Assembly (NCBI RefSeq): GCF_041200175.1
Contig: NZ_CP165727.1
Span: 3,447,501 to 3,511,500 of the forward strand
Direction of reading: 5' to 3'
From: Streptomyces sp. R33
GTDB taxonomy: Bacteria > Actinomycetota > Actinomycetes > Streptomycetales > Streptomycetaceae
DNA length: 64,000 nucleotides
Part shown: positions 54,859-64,000 of the stretch, one piece after another
Layout of the letters: every line of letters starts with the position of its first letter
How positions within the stretch are numbered: the first letter of the stretch is position 1
The notes under the pieces: model-generated
The model's database searches: none
The model's input: only the letters and a program-made list of their open reading frames with translations
Told to the model about the DNA's origin: nothing
Made by a program: the position numbers and the translations under genes

Positions 54859-55078
54859 GGTCTACTCCTGACGACGTATACGCAAGCGAGAGACGATGCA
54901 CCTGTCCCTACCCGCTGTACGCGCCCCTAAGCACTGCGTGGAGCAAGCGCGCCACGGTGGGGAACTTCGACCGAAACCCGACGCACAGCCCGGCGCGAGC
55001 GGCGTCGGCAGCCACCTCGGCGCCCGCGCCGGGGGAACGCACGTCCGCTGCCGCTGACCGGTACCGCTGCTCCCGGGG

Positions 55079-55789
55079 CTACCCCTCCAGGCGCTTGCGG
55101 AGCTTGAGGGCCAGGTCGACCAGGCGGGCGCCCGTCTTGGGCCGGGCCTCGATGTTGCCCAGCAGCGCGAAGCCCCGGACGATCACCACCGGCGCGTTCG
55201 GATCGGTGGTCCCGGCGCGGCCCTCGCCGTGCACCTCGAAGTTGCCGAGGACCCCGCTGCCGTAGCCGCGGAGCGTCACGTTCTCCGGGACCAGGATCTC
55301 GACGTTCCCCAGCACGCTCGTCACGCTGACCTCGGTGACCTGCTGCTCGAAGACGGCCTCGGTGAGGTCGATGTTGACGTCGCCGAGCACGGAGACCACG
55401 CGGGTGTGCGCGCCCGGCCGCCAGCGGCCCTTGCGGGTGACGCTGCTGCACACGGCGACCACGCTCTCCGCGACCTCCGCCGGGCCGGCCGGCGCCGGGC
55501 GCGCCGGAGCTGCCGGGGCCTGTGCGTACGCGGGCGTCGCGGGCGCGGCGCCGGGCGCGGGCAGGTCCCGTACGAGGACCTCGAGCTCCCCGACCGTCTT
55601 CACGGCGTACAGCGAGTCCAGGCGCTCGGAGTGCTCCCCGGCGGTCAGCCGGCCCTCGGCGAGGGCGTCGGCCAGGATGTGCGCGATCCGGTCGCGGTCG
55701 GCGTCGGAGGCCCGCAGCTCGGCGGGGGCGGCTCCGGGGGCGGCGGCAGGCGCGGCGGGCTTCTTTTCCAGGTCCACGTCAGCCAGCAT
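55079..55789 (-). CDS. DUF1707 and LiaF-like C-terminal domain protein
   Basis: A 236-residue soluble protein. The DUF1707 region (about 25-80) is ELRASDADRDRIAHILADAL then GRLTAGEHSERLDSLYAVKT. An Ala/Pro linker follows, and the end is a LiaF-like beta-solenoid (VSVLGDVNIDLTEAVFEQQV; SVLGNVEILVP; VLGNFEV). LiaF-type proteins act in cell-envelope stress signalling in Firmicutes, while in actinobacteria the role is unproven. ATG 55789 is used; GTG 55795 is two codons upstream. No ribosome-binding site is visible. The 200-bp gap upstream of the divergent fumarase holds a direct repeat. The gap 54859-55078 shows nothing recognisable. Confidence 0.75.
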   Translation of the reverse strand: MLADVDLEKKPAAPAAAPGAAPAELRASDADRDRIAHILADALAEGRLTAGEHSERLDSLYAVKTVGELEVLVRDLPAPGAAPATPAYAQAPAAPARPAPAGPAEVAESVVAVCSSVTRKGRWRPGAHTRVVSVLGDVNIDLTEAVFEQQVTEVSVTSVLGNVEILVPENVTLRGYGSGVLGNFEVHGEGRAGTTDPNAPVVIVRGFALLGNIEARPKTGARLVDLALKLRKRLEG

Positions 55790-55796
55790 AGCCACA

Positions 55797-55814
55797 CGCG
55801 ATAGATCGCGATAG
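55797..55814. repeat. direct CGCGATAG repeat upstream of the DUF1707 gene
   Basis: CGCGATAG occurs at 55797-55804 and 55807-55814, 10 bp apart, just upstream of the DUF1707 start. The spacing is one helical turn, as for a dimeric regulator. Confidence 0.4.
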
Positions 55815-55928
55815 TCACCAGTGAGCCTTACCTCACAGACACAGCCCGGGACGGAGGTCCTACGCTGGATAGCCGCGCTGCCAAACCGGTCGCCAGCGCC
55901 GTCTGCCGAGTGAGGAATGACTGCCGTC

Positions 55929-57593
55929 ATGCCAGAGTTTGCGTACACCGACCTGCTGCCCCTGGGCGAGGACACCACCCCCTACCGGCTGGTGACCTCG
56001 GAGGGCGTCTCGACCTTCGAGGCCGACGGCCGTACGTTCCTCAAGGTCGAGCCGGAGGCGCTGCGCAAGCTCGCCGAAGAGGCCATCCACGACATCCAGC
56101 ACTTCCTGCGCCCCGCGCACCTCGCGCAGCTGCGCCGGATCATCGACGACCCCGAGGCCTCGTCGAACGACAAGTTCGTCGCGCTCGACCTCCTCAAGAA
56201 CGCGAACATCGCGGCGGCGGGCGTCCTGCCGATGTGCCAGGACACGGGCACGGCGATCGTGATGGGCAAGCGCGGCCAGAACGTGCTGACGGAGGGCGCC
56301 GACGAGGCGGCCCTCTCCCGCGGCATCTACGACGCGTACACGCGCCTGAACCTGCGCTACTCGCAGATGGCCCCGCTCACGATGTGGGAGGAGAAGAACA
56401 CCGGCTCGAACCTGCCCGCGCAGATCGAGCTGTACGCGACGGACGGCGGCGCGTACAAGTTCCTCTTCATGGCCAAGGGCGGCGGCTCGGCCAACAAGTC
56501 GTTCCTCTACCAGGAGACCAAGGCGGTCCTCAACGAGGCCTCCATGATGAAGTTCCTGGAGGAGAAGATCCGCTCGCTGGGCACCGCGGCCTGCCCGCCG
56601 TACCACCTGGCGATCGTGGTCGGCGGCACGTCGGCGGAGCACGCGCTCAAGACGGCGAAGTACGCCTCGGCGCACTACCTGGACGAGCTGCCGCGCGAGG
56701 GCTCCCCCCTCGGCCACGGCTTCCGCGACGAGGCGCTGGAGCAGCAGGTCTTCGAGCTGACGCAGAAGATCGGCATCGGCGCGCAGTTCGGCGGCAAGTA
56801 CTTCTGCCACGACGTCCGCGTCGTGCGCCTCCCGCGCCACGGCGCGTCCCTGCCGGTCGCGATCGCCGTGTCCTGCTCGGCGGACCGCCAGGCCACCGCG
56901 AAGATCACCGCCGAGGGCGTCTTCCTGGAGCAGCTGGAGCGCGACCCGGCCCGCTTCCTGCCGGACACCACCGACGAGCACCTCAGCGACTCCTCGGACG
57001 TCGTGTCCATCGACCTGAACCAGCCCATGGACGAGATCCTGGCGACCCTGACCAAGCACCCGGTCAAGACCCGCCTTTCCCTGACGGGCCCGCTGGTCGT
57101 GGCGCGCGACATCGCGCACGCCAAGATCAAGGAGCTGCTGGACTCGGGCGCCGAGATGCCGCAGTACCTGAAGGACCACCCGGTCTACTACGCGGGCCCG
57201 GCGAAGACCCCCGAGGGCTACGCCTCGGGCTCCTTCGGCCCGACCACGGCCGGCCGCATGGACTCGTACGTCGAGCAGTTCCAGGCGGCGGGCGGCTCGA
57301 AGGTCATGCTGGCCAAGGGCAACCGCTCGCAGCAGGTGACGGACGCGTGCGGCACGCACGGCGGCTTCTACCTGGGCTCGATCGGCGGCCCGGCGGCGCG
57401 CCTGGCCCAGGACTGCATCAAGAAGGTCGAGGTCCTGGAGTACGAGGAGCTCGGCATGGAGGCGGTCTGGAAGATCGAGGTCGAGGACTTCCCGGCGTTC
57501 ATCGTCGTGGACGACAAGGGCAACGACTTCTTCCAGAACCCGGCCCCGGAGCCGACGTTCACCCACATCCCGGTCCGCGGCCCGGGCCTGTAG
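55929..57593 (+). CDS. fumarate hydratase class I (iron-sulfur)
   Basis: A 554-residue oxygen-sensitive fumarase converting fumarate to malate with a [4Fe-4S] cluster. Candidate cluster cysteines lie in [10 protein letters not shown], in the [18 protein letters not shown] region, and later. The single-chain fusion of alpha and beta domains is visible, with the beta domain starting around [20 protein letters not shown] and containing [14 protein letters not shown] 55929 is preferred (GAGGA 11 nt upstream); ATG 55917 lies too close to that site. A class II fumarase follows 3.7 kb downstream, so both iron-dependent and iron-independent forms exist. Confidence 0.93.
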   Translation: MPEFAYTDLLPLGEDTTPYRLVTSEGVSTFEADGRTFLKVEPEALRKLAEEAIHDIQHFLRPAHLAQLRRIIDDPEASSNDKFVALDLLKNANIAAAGVLPMCQDTGTAIVMGKRGQNVLTEGADEAALSRGIYDAYTRLNLRYSQMAPLTMWEEKNTGSNLPAQIELYATDGGAYKFLFMAKGGGSANKSFLYQETKAVLNEASMMKFLEEKIRSLGTAACPPYHLAIVVGGTSAEHALKTAKYASAHYLDELPREGSPLGHGFRDEALEQQVFELTQKIGIGAQFGGKYFCHDVRVVRLPRHGASLPVAIAVSCSADRQATAKITAEGVFLEQLERDPARFLPDTTDEHLSDSSDVVSIDLNQPMDEILATLTKHPVKTRLSLTGPLVVARDIAHAKIKELLDSGAEMPQYLKDHPVYYAGPAKTPEGYASGSFGPTTAGRMDSYVEQFQAAGGSKVMLAKGNRSQQVTDACGTHGGFYLGSIGGPAARLAQDCIKKVEVLEYEELGMEAVWKIEVEDFPAFIVVDDKGNDFFQNPAPEPTFTHIPVRGPGL

Positions 57594-57600
57594 TACGACG

Positions 57601-57642
57601 GCCCGAGGGCCCCTCCCCCGTGCGGGGGAGGGGCCCTCGGGC
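57601..57642 (+). terminator. very strong hairpin terminator after the class I fumarase
   Basis: A perfect 19-bp stem: GCCCGAGGGCCCCTCCCCC (57601-57619) with its complement at 57624-57642, 4-nt loop. Located 7 nt after the stop. Confidence 0.9.
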
Positions 57643-57730
57643 ATGTCGTCCGACAGGCAGATGGATCGGCCGGGGCTGCGCGCGAGGCTGTTGCCGTATC
57701 CCAACGGCACACCCTCAACGGGAGTTCACG

Positions 57731-58336
57731 ATGAAGAACCGCAAGCGCGTCCTCGTCCTCGCCGGATGCGCCGCCGCCCTGGTGGCGACCCTGATCGGCG
57801 CGGCTCCGGCCCCCGCGGCGCCGGCTGCGCCGAGGCTCGCCTCGGTGCACGGCGGCGGGACGGTGTCCTACCCGTACGTCCCGAAGGAGCACGACATCCG
57901 CTTCACGGTCGACGCCGACGCCGTCCCGTGGAGCCGGCCCTTCCCGGCGCCGGGCGGCGAGCAGGGCATGCCGGTCGACGCGCGCGGCCGGGTGACCGTC
58001 TACCACGCCATGCCCGACACGGGCTTCACCGGTGTCGCCGAGGCGGAGGTGGACTGCATGGTCACCGGCGGCAGGACGGCCACGGTCACCGCGGTGGTCA
58101 CGTCCTCGAACGTCGGCTGGGAGGGCAAGCGGATCGGGATCAGCGTCCAGGACGGCGAACGCGGCGGGCCCGACCGGGTGGGCTTCTCGTGGGGCCTCGC
58201 CAACGTCGACGTGAAGCCCGACGGCTCGGTGTCGGAGCCCCGCGTGGGCACGTGCATGGCCCCGGCCCCCTTCACGGAGGTCACGAAGGGCGGCTTCAAG
58301 GTCACCCCGGCCCCCTTGGCCCCGCGCCCCCACTGA
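57731..58336 (+). CDS. secreted hypothetical protein
   Basis: A 201-residue protein. The signal peptide has basic start MKNRKRV, a hydrophobic core LVLAGCAAALVATLIGAA, and cleavage near PAPAAPAAP. The mature part is a single beta-rich domain with two Cys (VDCMVTGG and VGTCMAP) probably in a disulfide. YVPKEHDIRFTVDADAVPW and NVGWEGKRIGISVQDGERGG are the main landmarks. No catalytic motif is recognised. GGGAG precedes ATG 57731. It is convergent with a minus-strand gene, 8 bp apart. Confidence 0.7.
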   Translation: MKNRKRVLVLAGCAAALVATLIGAAPAPAAPAAPRLASVHGGGTVSYPYVPKEHDIRFTVDADAVPWSRPFPAPGGEQGMPVDARGRVTVYHAMPDTGFTGVAEAEVDCMVTGGRTATVTAVVTSSNVGWEGKRIGISVQDGERGGPDRVGFSWGLANVDVKPDGSVSEPRVGTCMAPAPFTEVTKGGFKVTPAPLAPRPH

Positions 58337-58344
58337 GCAACCCG

Positions 58345-58725
58345 TCAGAACCTGCCCCGGTCTTCGCCCGCTGCGCGGAGCGCGCTCCCGCGCAGCAGCT
58401 CGGCCTCGACCGGCGTGGCCTCGAAGCCGTGGGACCGCGCTTGGCTCAGCCGCGCGAGCGTGAGGCCCATGACCTCGCGGGCGGTTCTGAGCGGCACGCC
58501 GTCCGGGCCGCCGACTCCCAGGCGTTCCGTGCCTTCGCGGGCGATGATCTCCTCGCGGATGAGGTCCGGGGCCGGGCCCCAGCCGCCGTCGCATGCCTGT
58601 GTTCCGGCCACCGGGCAGTAGTGCTGCCACTCCCGGCGCAGGCGGCCGTCGACGACGCGCTGCCACGACTCGTCCTGGCAGGACGCGCAAGGCTCGCAGT
58701 GCAATGTCACGAAGTGTTCGGCCAT
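58345..58725 (-). CDS. hypothetical protein with Cys-rich N-terminus
   Basis: A 126-residue protein, MAEHFVTLHCEPCASCQDES onwards. Cys spacing C-x2-C-x2-C then YCPVAGTQACDGGWGP suggests a small zinc-binding module. The second half is helical (EVMGLTLARLSQARSHGFEA). The ATG at 58725 directly follows a 20-bp palindrome; the in-frame GTG at 58755 would make that palindrome coding and seems less likely. No assigned family. A conserved actinobacterial protein by look, not by search. Confidence 0.6.
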   Translation of the reverse strand: MAEHFVTLHCEPCASCQDESWQRVVDGRLRREWQHYCPVAGTQACDGGWGPAPDLIREEIIAREGTERLGVGGPDGVPLRTAREVMGLTLARLSQARSHGFEATPVEAELLRGSALRAAGEDRGRF

Positions 58726-58764
58726 CGGTGCAGCATGCTGCACCGGGGCGGTCACCGCATGCGG
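58726..58764. promoter_or_regulatory. 20-bp and 10-bp perfect palindromes in a divergent promoter region
   Basis: CGGTGCAGCATGCTGCACCG (58726-58745) is a perfect 20-bp palindrome. CCGCATGCGG (58755-58764) is a second, centred 24 bp away, and both have GCATGC at the centre. They fill the 53-bp gap between the minus-strand Cys-rich gene and the plus-strand phosphodiesterase gene. Confidence 0.6.
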
Positions 58765-58765
58765 A

Positions 58766-58771
58766 TAACGT
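58766..58771 (+). promoter_or_regulatory. candidate leaderless -10 (TAACGT) of the GDPD gene
   Basis: TAACGT ends 7 nt before ATG 58779, with no Shine-Dalgarno sequence; the palindrome at 58755-58764 lies right behind it. Confidence 0.4.
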
Positions 58772-58778
58772 CTGATCC

Positions 58779-59552
58779 ATGAATCGGCAGTACGCGCAGT
58801 CCTTCACCGCCCGCGACGTGCGGGTCATCGCCCATCGGGGGGCCTCACACGAGCACCCCGAGCACACCCTGGCCGCCTACCGGCAGGCCATCGCCGACGG
58901 CGCCGACGCGCTGGAGTGCGACGTACGGCTGAGCGCCGACGGGCGGCTCGTGTGCGTGCACGACCGGCGGGTGGAGCGGACCTCCGACGGGCGCGGGGTC
59001 GTCTCCGCCATGACGTACGAGGAGCTGGCCGGCCTCGACTTCGGCGGCTGGAAGGGCGAGGAGCACCGCGGGGCGCAGGTGCTGCTCTTCGAGGACCTGC
59101 TCAAGGAGGCGCTCGCCGCCGACCGGCCCGTCGGGCTGGCCGTCGAGACCAAGCACCCCACCCGCGCCGGCGGCCGCCTGGAGGCCGAGCTCGTACGGGT
59201 CCTGAAGGACCACGGGCTGGCCGACGGCTCCGACGGCCGCGTCGAGGTGATGAGCTTCTCCCGCAACGCCCTGACCCGGCTGAACCGGCTGGCTCCCGGC
59301 CTGCCCGCCGTCTACCTGATCGAGCGGCGGCTGCGGCCGGCCCGGCCCCCGTTCGCGGGGCACGCCGGACCCGGTATCGACCTGCTGCGCAAGGATCCGG
59401 GGCTGGTGGCGCGGCTGAAGGCCAAGGGGCTGCGGGTGCGGGTCTGGACGGTCGACGAGCCGGAGGACGTGGAGCTGTGCCTGCGCCTCGGCGTGGACAC
59501 GCTGATCACCAACCGGCCCCGCGAGGTACGGGAGTACCTGAACGGCCTGTGA
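58779..59552 (+). CDS. glycerophosphodiester phosphodiesterase
   Basis: A 257-residue cytoplasmic enzyme that hydrolyses glycerophosphodiesters to glycerol-3-phosphate and an alcohol. The family signature is at the start ([20 protein letters not shown]), with H19 and the Glu/Asp metal ligands, and continues in [20 protein letters not shown] with the second His. AVETKH and [19 protein letters not shown] are also typical. No signal peptide. The upstream palindromes suggest dedicated regulation, perhaps phosphate or lipid related. Confidence 0.93.
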   Translation: MNRQYAQSFTARDVRVIAHRGASHEHPEHTLAAYRQAIADGADALECDVRLSADGRLVCVHDRRVERTSDGRGVVSAMTYEELAGLDFGGWKGEEHRGAQVLLFEDLLKEALAADRPVGLAVETKHPTRAGGRLEAELVRVLKDHGLADGSDGRVEVMSFSRNALTRLNRLAPGLPAVYLIERRLRPARPPFAGHAGPGIDLLRKDPGLVARLKAKGLRVRVWTVDEPEDVELCLRLGVDTLITNRPREVREYLNGL

Positions 59553-59571
59553 CCGGCCCCGCGTACGGCCA

Positions 59572-59595
59572 CCCGGCCGGGGTGCGCCGGCCGGG
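59572..59595. terminator. hairpin terminator between GDPD and SGNH genes
   Basis: CCCGGCCGG at 59572-59580 pairs with 59587-59595, a 9-bp perfect stem between convergent genes. Confidence 0.7.
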
Positions 59596-59644
59596 TGTGG
59601 GCGGGTCGGGTCGTGTGCAGGTGCGGGTCTGCGCGCTGTGCCCT

Positions 59645-61174
59645 CTACACGAAGCGCTGGTTCGCCGAGCCGTTGCAGGTCTGCAGGCGCAGCTGGTCGT
59701 GGGCGGCGGCCACGGTCAGGCACATGCCCGGGGCGGCCGCGGGGCGCAGGGTGGCGCCGTCGCGGACCCACTGCTGGTTCGCGCCGCCGTGGCAGTTCCA
59801 GAGGATCAGGCCGGTGCCCGCGCCGTAGTTGGCGCCCGGGGCGTCCAGGCAGCGGTCGTGGGTGAGCTCGATGTGGACGGACTTCTTCGCGGAGTCGTAC
59901 CACCAGCCCTGGTTGCGGCCGCCGTGGCAGTCCCAGCCGATGACCTTGGTGTCATTGGCGCTGGCGCCGCCGCTGGAGTCGAGGCAGTTGCCGGTCGACT
60001 GGTTCTTCAGCGGCCGGTACAGGTCGTCCCAGGCACCGGCCTGCAGGACCGGGGTGCCGGTGCTCGCAGGGTCGGCGCAGGAGGCCTCGCGCAGGCCCGA
60101 GTCGTAGAGCTGGGTCAGACAGGACGCGAAGGCGCCGTGGCCGCGGTAGTTGGGGTGGAAGGACTGGCGGGCGGTGTTCTCGTCCCACGGGAAGTGGTCG
60201 CCGAGGTCCAGGTAGAGGCCGCGGGCCCAGGAGTCCTCCATGCACACCTCGTGCCCTTGGAAGAGCCGCGAGTTGTCCAGGTACGTGGCGCCCGAGGCCA
60301 GGGCCGCCGCGCGCATGCCCTTCTCGAAGGTGGGCACCGCGTAGTTGCGGCCCCAGGCGGCGTCGGAGTCGTAACCGGCGCAGCCTCCGGGGAGCTTGCC
60401 GGGGAAGTTCGGGTTGTCGTAGAAGTCGGGGCCGATGGGGCTGGGGTAGCCCATCACGACGAGCTTGTAGTCGGAGTCGGCGTAGCCCGCGTCGCGCATG
60501 ACCGTCTTGAGGTCGGCGACGGTGGACTCGACCTTGGGCTTCAGGCCGTCGACGCGCGCCTGCCAGCCGGGGCCGTACTTGGGCTCGCACGTGCCCTGGC
60601 TGAGCACCCAGCGGGTCACGCAGTCGGTCATGACCGGGCCGAACTGGAGGTCGTCGTTGGCTCCGGCGACGAGCAGCACCATCTTGATCTTCGTGTTGCG
60701 CGCCTTGATGGCCAGGTTGTCGCTCTGCACCAGCTCGTCGGCGTACTGCTTGCTGCCGCCGATCCGGATGTTGCCGGTGTAGCCGCCGGAGCAGGCGGCG
60801 TTGAAGGTCAGGTCGGCCGGGATGCCGGTGCGGTGGATCGCGGAGTCCGGCGAGCGGTGGCACTGGTTGTCCGGGGTGTTGGTCGCCGGGTCGTAGTTGC
60901 CGACGCCTTCGCCCGAAATCTCGCTGTCGCCGAGCGAGATCAGGCCGGTCTTGCGCTCGTTCAGCGGGCGGATCGCCGGGTCGCCGTAGATCTTGACGGC
61001 CTCCGCCGCGCGGACGGCCTCCAGCTCGGGCGAGAGCGGAGTGGCGGCCGCTGCGGGGCCGGTCGCGGCCTGGGCCATGGGGGTGATGGCGGTGACGCCC
61101 CCGAGGGCGGCCGCGATCGCCGCGACGGCGGCGACGGTAGATCTGAGCCCGGGTCTCGTACGTACACGTGTCAT
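59645..61174 (-). CDS. secreted SGNH hydrolase with ricin-type beta-trefoil lectin domain
   Basis: A 509-residue exoenzyme. The signal peptide runs to about ITPMAQA (residue 36). The SGNH/GDSL domain has [11 protein letters not shown] with the nucleophile Ser, [10 protein letters not shown] with the oxyanion Asn, and [11 protein letters not shown] with catalytic His. The C-terminal 130 residues form a ricin B-type trefoil with QxW-like repeats (NQGWW, NQQWV, NQRFV) and Cys pairs ([14 protein letters not shown]). It probably acts on acylated plant polysaccharides bound through the lectin. GGGGAG lies upstream of the ATG, and a TAAATA -10 with TTCCCA -35 is plausible around 61200-61230. Confidence 0.9.
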   Translation of the reverse strand: MTRVRTRPGLRSTVAAVAAIAAALGGVTAITPMAQAATGPAAAATPLSPELEAVRAAEAVKIYGDPAIRPLNERKTGLISLGDSEISGEGVGNYDPATNTPDNQCHRSPDSAIHRTGIPADLTFNAACSGGYTGNIRIGGSKQYADELVQSDNLAIKARNTKIKMVLLVAGANDDLQFGPVMTDCVTRWVLSQGTCEPKYGPGWQARVDGLKPKVESTVADLKTVMRDAGYADSDYKLVVMGYPSPIGPDFYDNPNFPGKLPGGCAGYDSDAAWGRNYAVPTFEKGMRAAALASGATYLDNSRLFQGHEVCMEDSWARGLYLDLGDHFPWDENTARQSFHPNYRGHGAFASCLTQLYDSGLREASCADPASTGTPVLQAGAWDDLYRPLKNQSTGNCLDSSGGASANDTKVIGWDCHGGRNQGWWYDSAKKSVHIELTHDRCLDAPGANYGAGTGLILWNCHGGANQQWVRDGATLRPAAAPGMCLTVAAAHDQLRLQTCNGSANQRFV

Positions 61175-61279
61175 GAACGTCTCCCCTGTCGGTGTTACCC
61201 ACGGTATTTACTGGCCGGTAGGGGACTTGGGAACACTTCGACCAAGACAATTGCTCAACTTTTTGAGGAGGCAACGAAC

Positions 61280-62683
<1,404 letters not shown>

Positions 62684-62774
62684 AAACGTTTCCGCACTGG
62701 GGCCGGATTCGGTCGTTTCCCGTTCCCGCACACCTCCGTGACCTGCACCGCAGCGGGCGCGGGGGCCTCCGCCC

Positions 62775-62780
62775 TAAGAT
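62775..62780 (+). promoter_or_regulatory. candidate leaderless -10 (TAAGAT) of the DUF402 gene
   Basis: TAAGAT ends 6 nt before ATG 62787; no Shine-Dalgarno sequence. Confidence 0.45.
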
Positions 62781-62786
62781 CTGCGC

Positions 62787-63482
62787 ATGACAGGTACCGG
62801 AGGCCGCGGGGGCGGCGACGCGCAGGGCACCCGCTGGCGGCCCGGGGAGCAGATCCTCTGGCGCTACCGCGACCACGCCCCGGGCCTGAAGGGCGCGGTC
62901 CACATCTGCCGTCCGGTGACCGTGGTGCAGGACACCGACGAGCTGCTGGCGGTGTGGATGGCCCCCGGCACCGAGTGCGTCAAGCCGGTGCTGGCCGACG
63001 GCAGCCCCGTCCACGGGGAGCCGCTCGCCACCCGGTACACCGCGCCGCGCACCACCGTACGGTCGCGCTGGTTCGGCGCCGGCGTGCTGAAGCTGGCCCG
63101 GCCCGGTGACCCGTGGTCGGTGTGGCTGTTCTGGGAGCACGGCTGGCGGTTCAAGAACTGGTACGTGAACCTCGAGGAGCCGCGGACCCGGTGGTCCGGC
63201 GGGATCGACTCCGTGGACCACTTCCTGGACATCTCCGTCTACCCGGACCGCACGTGGACGTGGCGGGACGAGGACGAGTTCGCGCAGGCCCAGCGGTCCG
63301 GGCTGATGGACGCGGAACAGGCCCGCCAGGTGCAGGTCGCGGGGCGTGCCGCGGTGGACGTGATCAAGGCCTGGGGGGCTCCGTTCTGCGACGGCTGGCA
63401 GGACTGGCGGCCGGATCCGGCCTGGGGGGTTCCGGCCCTTCCCGAGGACTGGGACCGCACTCCGGCGCATATGACCTCATGA
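62787..63482 (+). CDS. DUF402 family protein (FomD-like nucleotidyl hydrolase fold)
   Basis: A 231-residue cytoplasmic protein. DUF402 enzymes such as FomD and Ntdp hydrolyse nucleoside di- or triphosphates or nucleotidyl phosphonates with divalent metal. Landmarks: ILWRYRDHAPGLKGAVHICR, then WLFWEHGWRFKNWYVNLEEP and SVDHFLDISVYPDRTWTWRD, with the acidic D-E-D-E (WRDEDEFAQA) that binds metal. Messages may be leaderless from TAAGAT. The substrate is unknown; no phosphonate genes are nearby. Confidence 0.85.
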   Translation: MTGTGGRGGGDAQGTRWRPGEQILWRYRDHAPGLKGAVHICRPVTVVQDTDELLAVWMAPGTECVKPVLADGSPVHGEPLATRYTAPRTTVRSRWFGAGVLKLARPGDPWSVWLFWEHGWRFKNWYVNLEEPRTRWSGGIDSVDHFLDISVYPDRTWTWRDEDEFAQAQRSGLMDAEQARQVQVAGRAAVDVIKAWGAPFCDGWQDWRPDPAWGVPALPEDWDRTPAHMTS

Positions 63483-63589
63483 GACCCTTGATGCGCCCCC
63501 GGGGTTCAAACGTAAGATCTCCCTCCGCGGGTCGCGCGCGGGAGGCGCGCTCGGCAGCACATCCGTAAATGTCGTGCCGTACGCGGGAC

Positions 63590-63604
63590 TTGACCGGAGG
63601 TCAA
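63590..63604. promoter_or_regulatory. inverted repeat TTGACC-GGA-GGTCAA upstream of the last gene
   Basis: A perfect 6+6 inverted repeat 131 bp upstream of GTG 63735. TTGACC could be a -35, but no -10 lies at 17-18 bp. The rest of 63483-63734 shows nothing recognisable. Confidence 0.3.
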
Positions 63605-63734
63605 CGCAGGGCGAGAGGTAACGAGCGGGACGCGGTACCGCGGGGTGATGGTGTCCCCGCCGCTGAGCGGGTATACCGCGACTGACCGAGTTGAGTGCAG
63701 CGCACATCGAGCGCAAACGGACGGAATTCCACGC

Positions 63735-64000
63735 GTGACGGAGTACCCCACCTCGCAGGAGGGCCCGCAGCCCGCCGCGGCCGCCGCGACACCGGCCCCG
63801 GGCGGCTCCGCCCTGCCTGCCGCCTCCGGCGGTGCGGCGGAGGAACTGGGCCACGGCAAGGCCCCCGTCCCCGCCGCCGAGGCCGTACGCGGTTCGGCCG
63901 CGGCCGGCGACGACCCGGTCCGCGCGCACGCGGAGGCCGCCGGCCGGGGCTCGGACGTCCCGCGCCCGCGCGGCGAGGGTGTCCCCGCCCCGCAGGACGG
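63735..64000 (+). CDS. N-terminus of an unidentified protein, cut by the window edge
   Basis: The frame from GTG 63735 (VTEYPTSQEGPQPAAAAATP) runs open to the window end, 88 codons. It is Ala/Pro/Gly-rich and looks disordered (SALPAASGGAAEELGHGKAP), as in N-terminal tails of large Streptomyces signalling proteins. No folded domain is reached, so no family can be named. The upstream ribosome-binding site is weak (CGGACGGA). Confidence 0.55.
   Translation, partial: MTEYPTSQEGPQPAAAAATPAPGGSALPAASGGAAEELGHGKAPVPAAEAVRGSAAAGDDPVRAHAEAAGRGSDVPRPRGEGVPAPQD

Noticed and set aside
58916..61279. Open frame running into fumC from far upstream
   Set aside because: It covers the GDPD and SGNH genes in other frames; fumC clearly starts at 61280 behind GAGGAGG.

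Overview
The window is high-GC actinobacterial chromosome, almost certainly Streptomyces. Codon third positions are nearly all G or C, GTG and TTG starts are common, and the gene content is typical of the genus: a WhiB-like regulator, a SpoIIE/PP2C phosphatase with PAS and GAF domains, HATPase anti-sigma-type proteins, polyphosphate glucokinase, DUF4190, DUF4245, DUF6542 and DUF1707 proteins, and many secreted hydrolases. Most of the window looks like core chromosome. I see no rRNA, tRNA, CRISPR array, transposase or integrase.

Layout. 1-4.4 kb: 5' part of typA and a very long oligopeptide-binding lipoprotein, both on the minus strand. 4.7-8.6 kb: a small coiled-coil protein and an Sdh1-type succinate dehydrogenase operon (anchor, flavoprotein, iron-sulfur subunit). 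8.6-15.1 kb: a Ser/Thr kinase fused to a PQQ-like propeller, a TPM-domain membrane protein and a PspA/IM30 protein. 15.2-19.2 kb: PAS-GAF-PP2C phosphatase, an HATPase regulator, a MutT-type Nudix hydrolase and a small SPOR-like protein. 19.3-23.2 kb: an NCS1 transporter with an odd cysteine-rich tail, a GntR/HutC regulator and a DUF4190 membrane protein. 23.3-28.1 kb: a subtilase, a threonine-synthase-like enzyme, a PEP-mutase/isocitrate-lyase family enzyme and an EamA transporter. 28.1-33 kb: a trypsin-like protease translationally coupled to one of two tandem paralogous esterases, then a MarR regulator divergent from a secreted beta-propeller protein. 33-37.4 kb: a SNF2 helicase, and a cupredoxin lipoprotein divergent from a sigma/anti-sigma pair.

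37.5-41.1 kb holds a large secreted M36 metallopeptidase whose 3' end overlaps a small lipoprotein gene. 41.1-45.1 kb is the most interesting stretch, an accessory pocket. It contains a Uma2-like relic, a YefM/RelE-type toxin-antitoxin pair whose antitoxin has lost its N-terminus, a monooxygenase-like protein, a second nearly identical but intact toxin-antitoxin pair, and an unrecognised gene. The second pair and the unrecognised gene are bracketed by an imperfect direct repeat of the 3' end and terminator of ychF, with ATCCAGCAC repeats just inside. This is what an element inserted into the 3' end of ychF would leave behind, but no recombinase is present.

45.1-64 kb returns to core genes: ychF, a DUF6542 protein, ppgK, ispH, an amino-acid permease, xseA-xseB, a RutE-type nitroreductase behind a palindromic operator, a DUF4245 protein, glpX, a WhiB-like protein, a DUF1707/LiaF-like protein, class I and class II fumarases 3.7 kb apart, a glycerophosphodiesterase, a lectin-tailed SGNH hydrolase, a DUF402 protein and the start of an unidentified protein at the right edge.

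Across the window about ten genes have a TANNNT hexamer 6-7 nt before the start codon and no ribosome-binding site, which points to frequent leaderless transcription. Strong GC hairpins separate most convergent genes. All functional calls come from reading motifs by eye; no database search was run.
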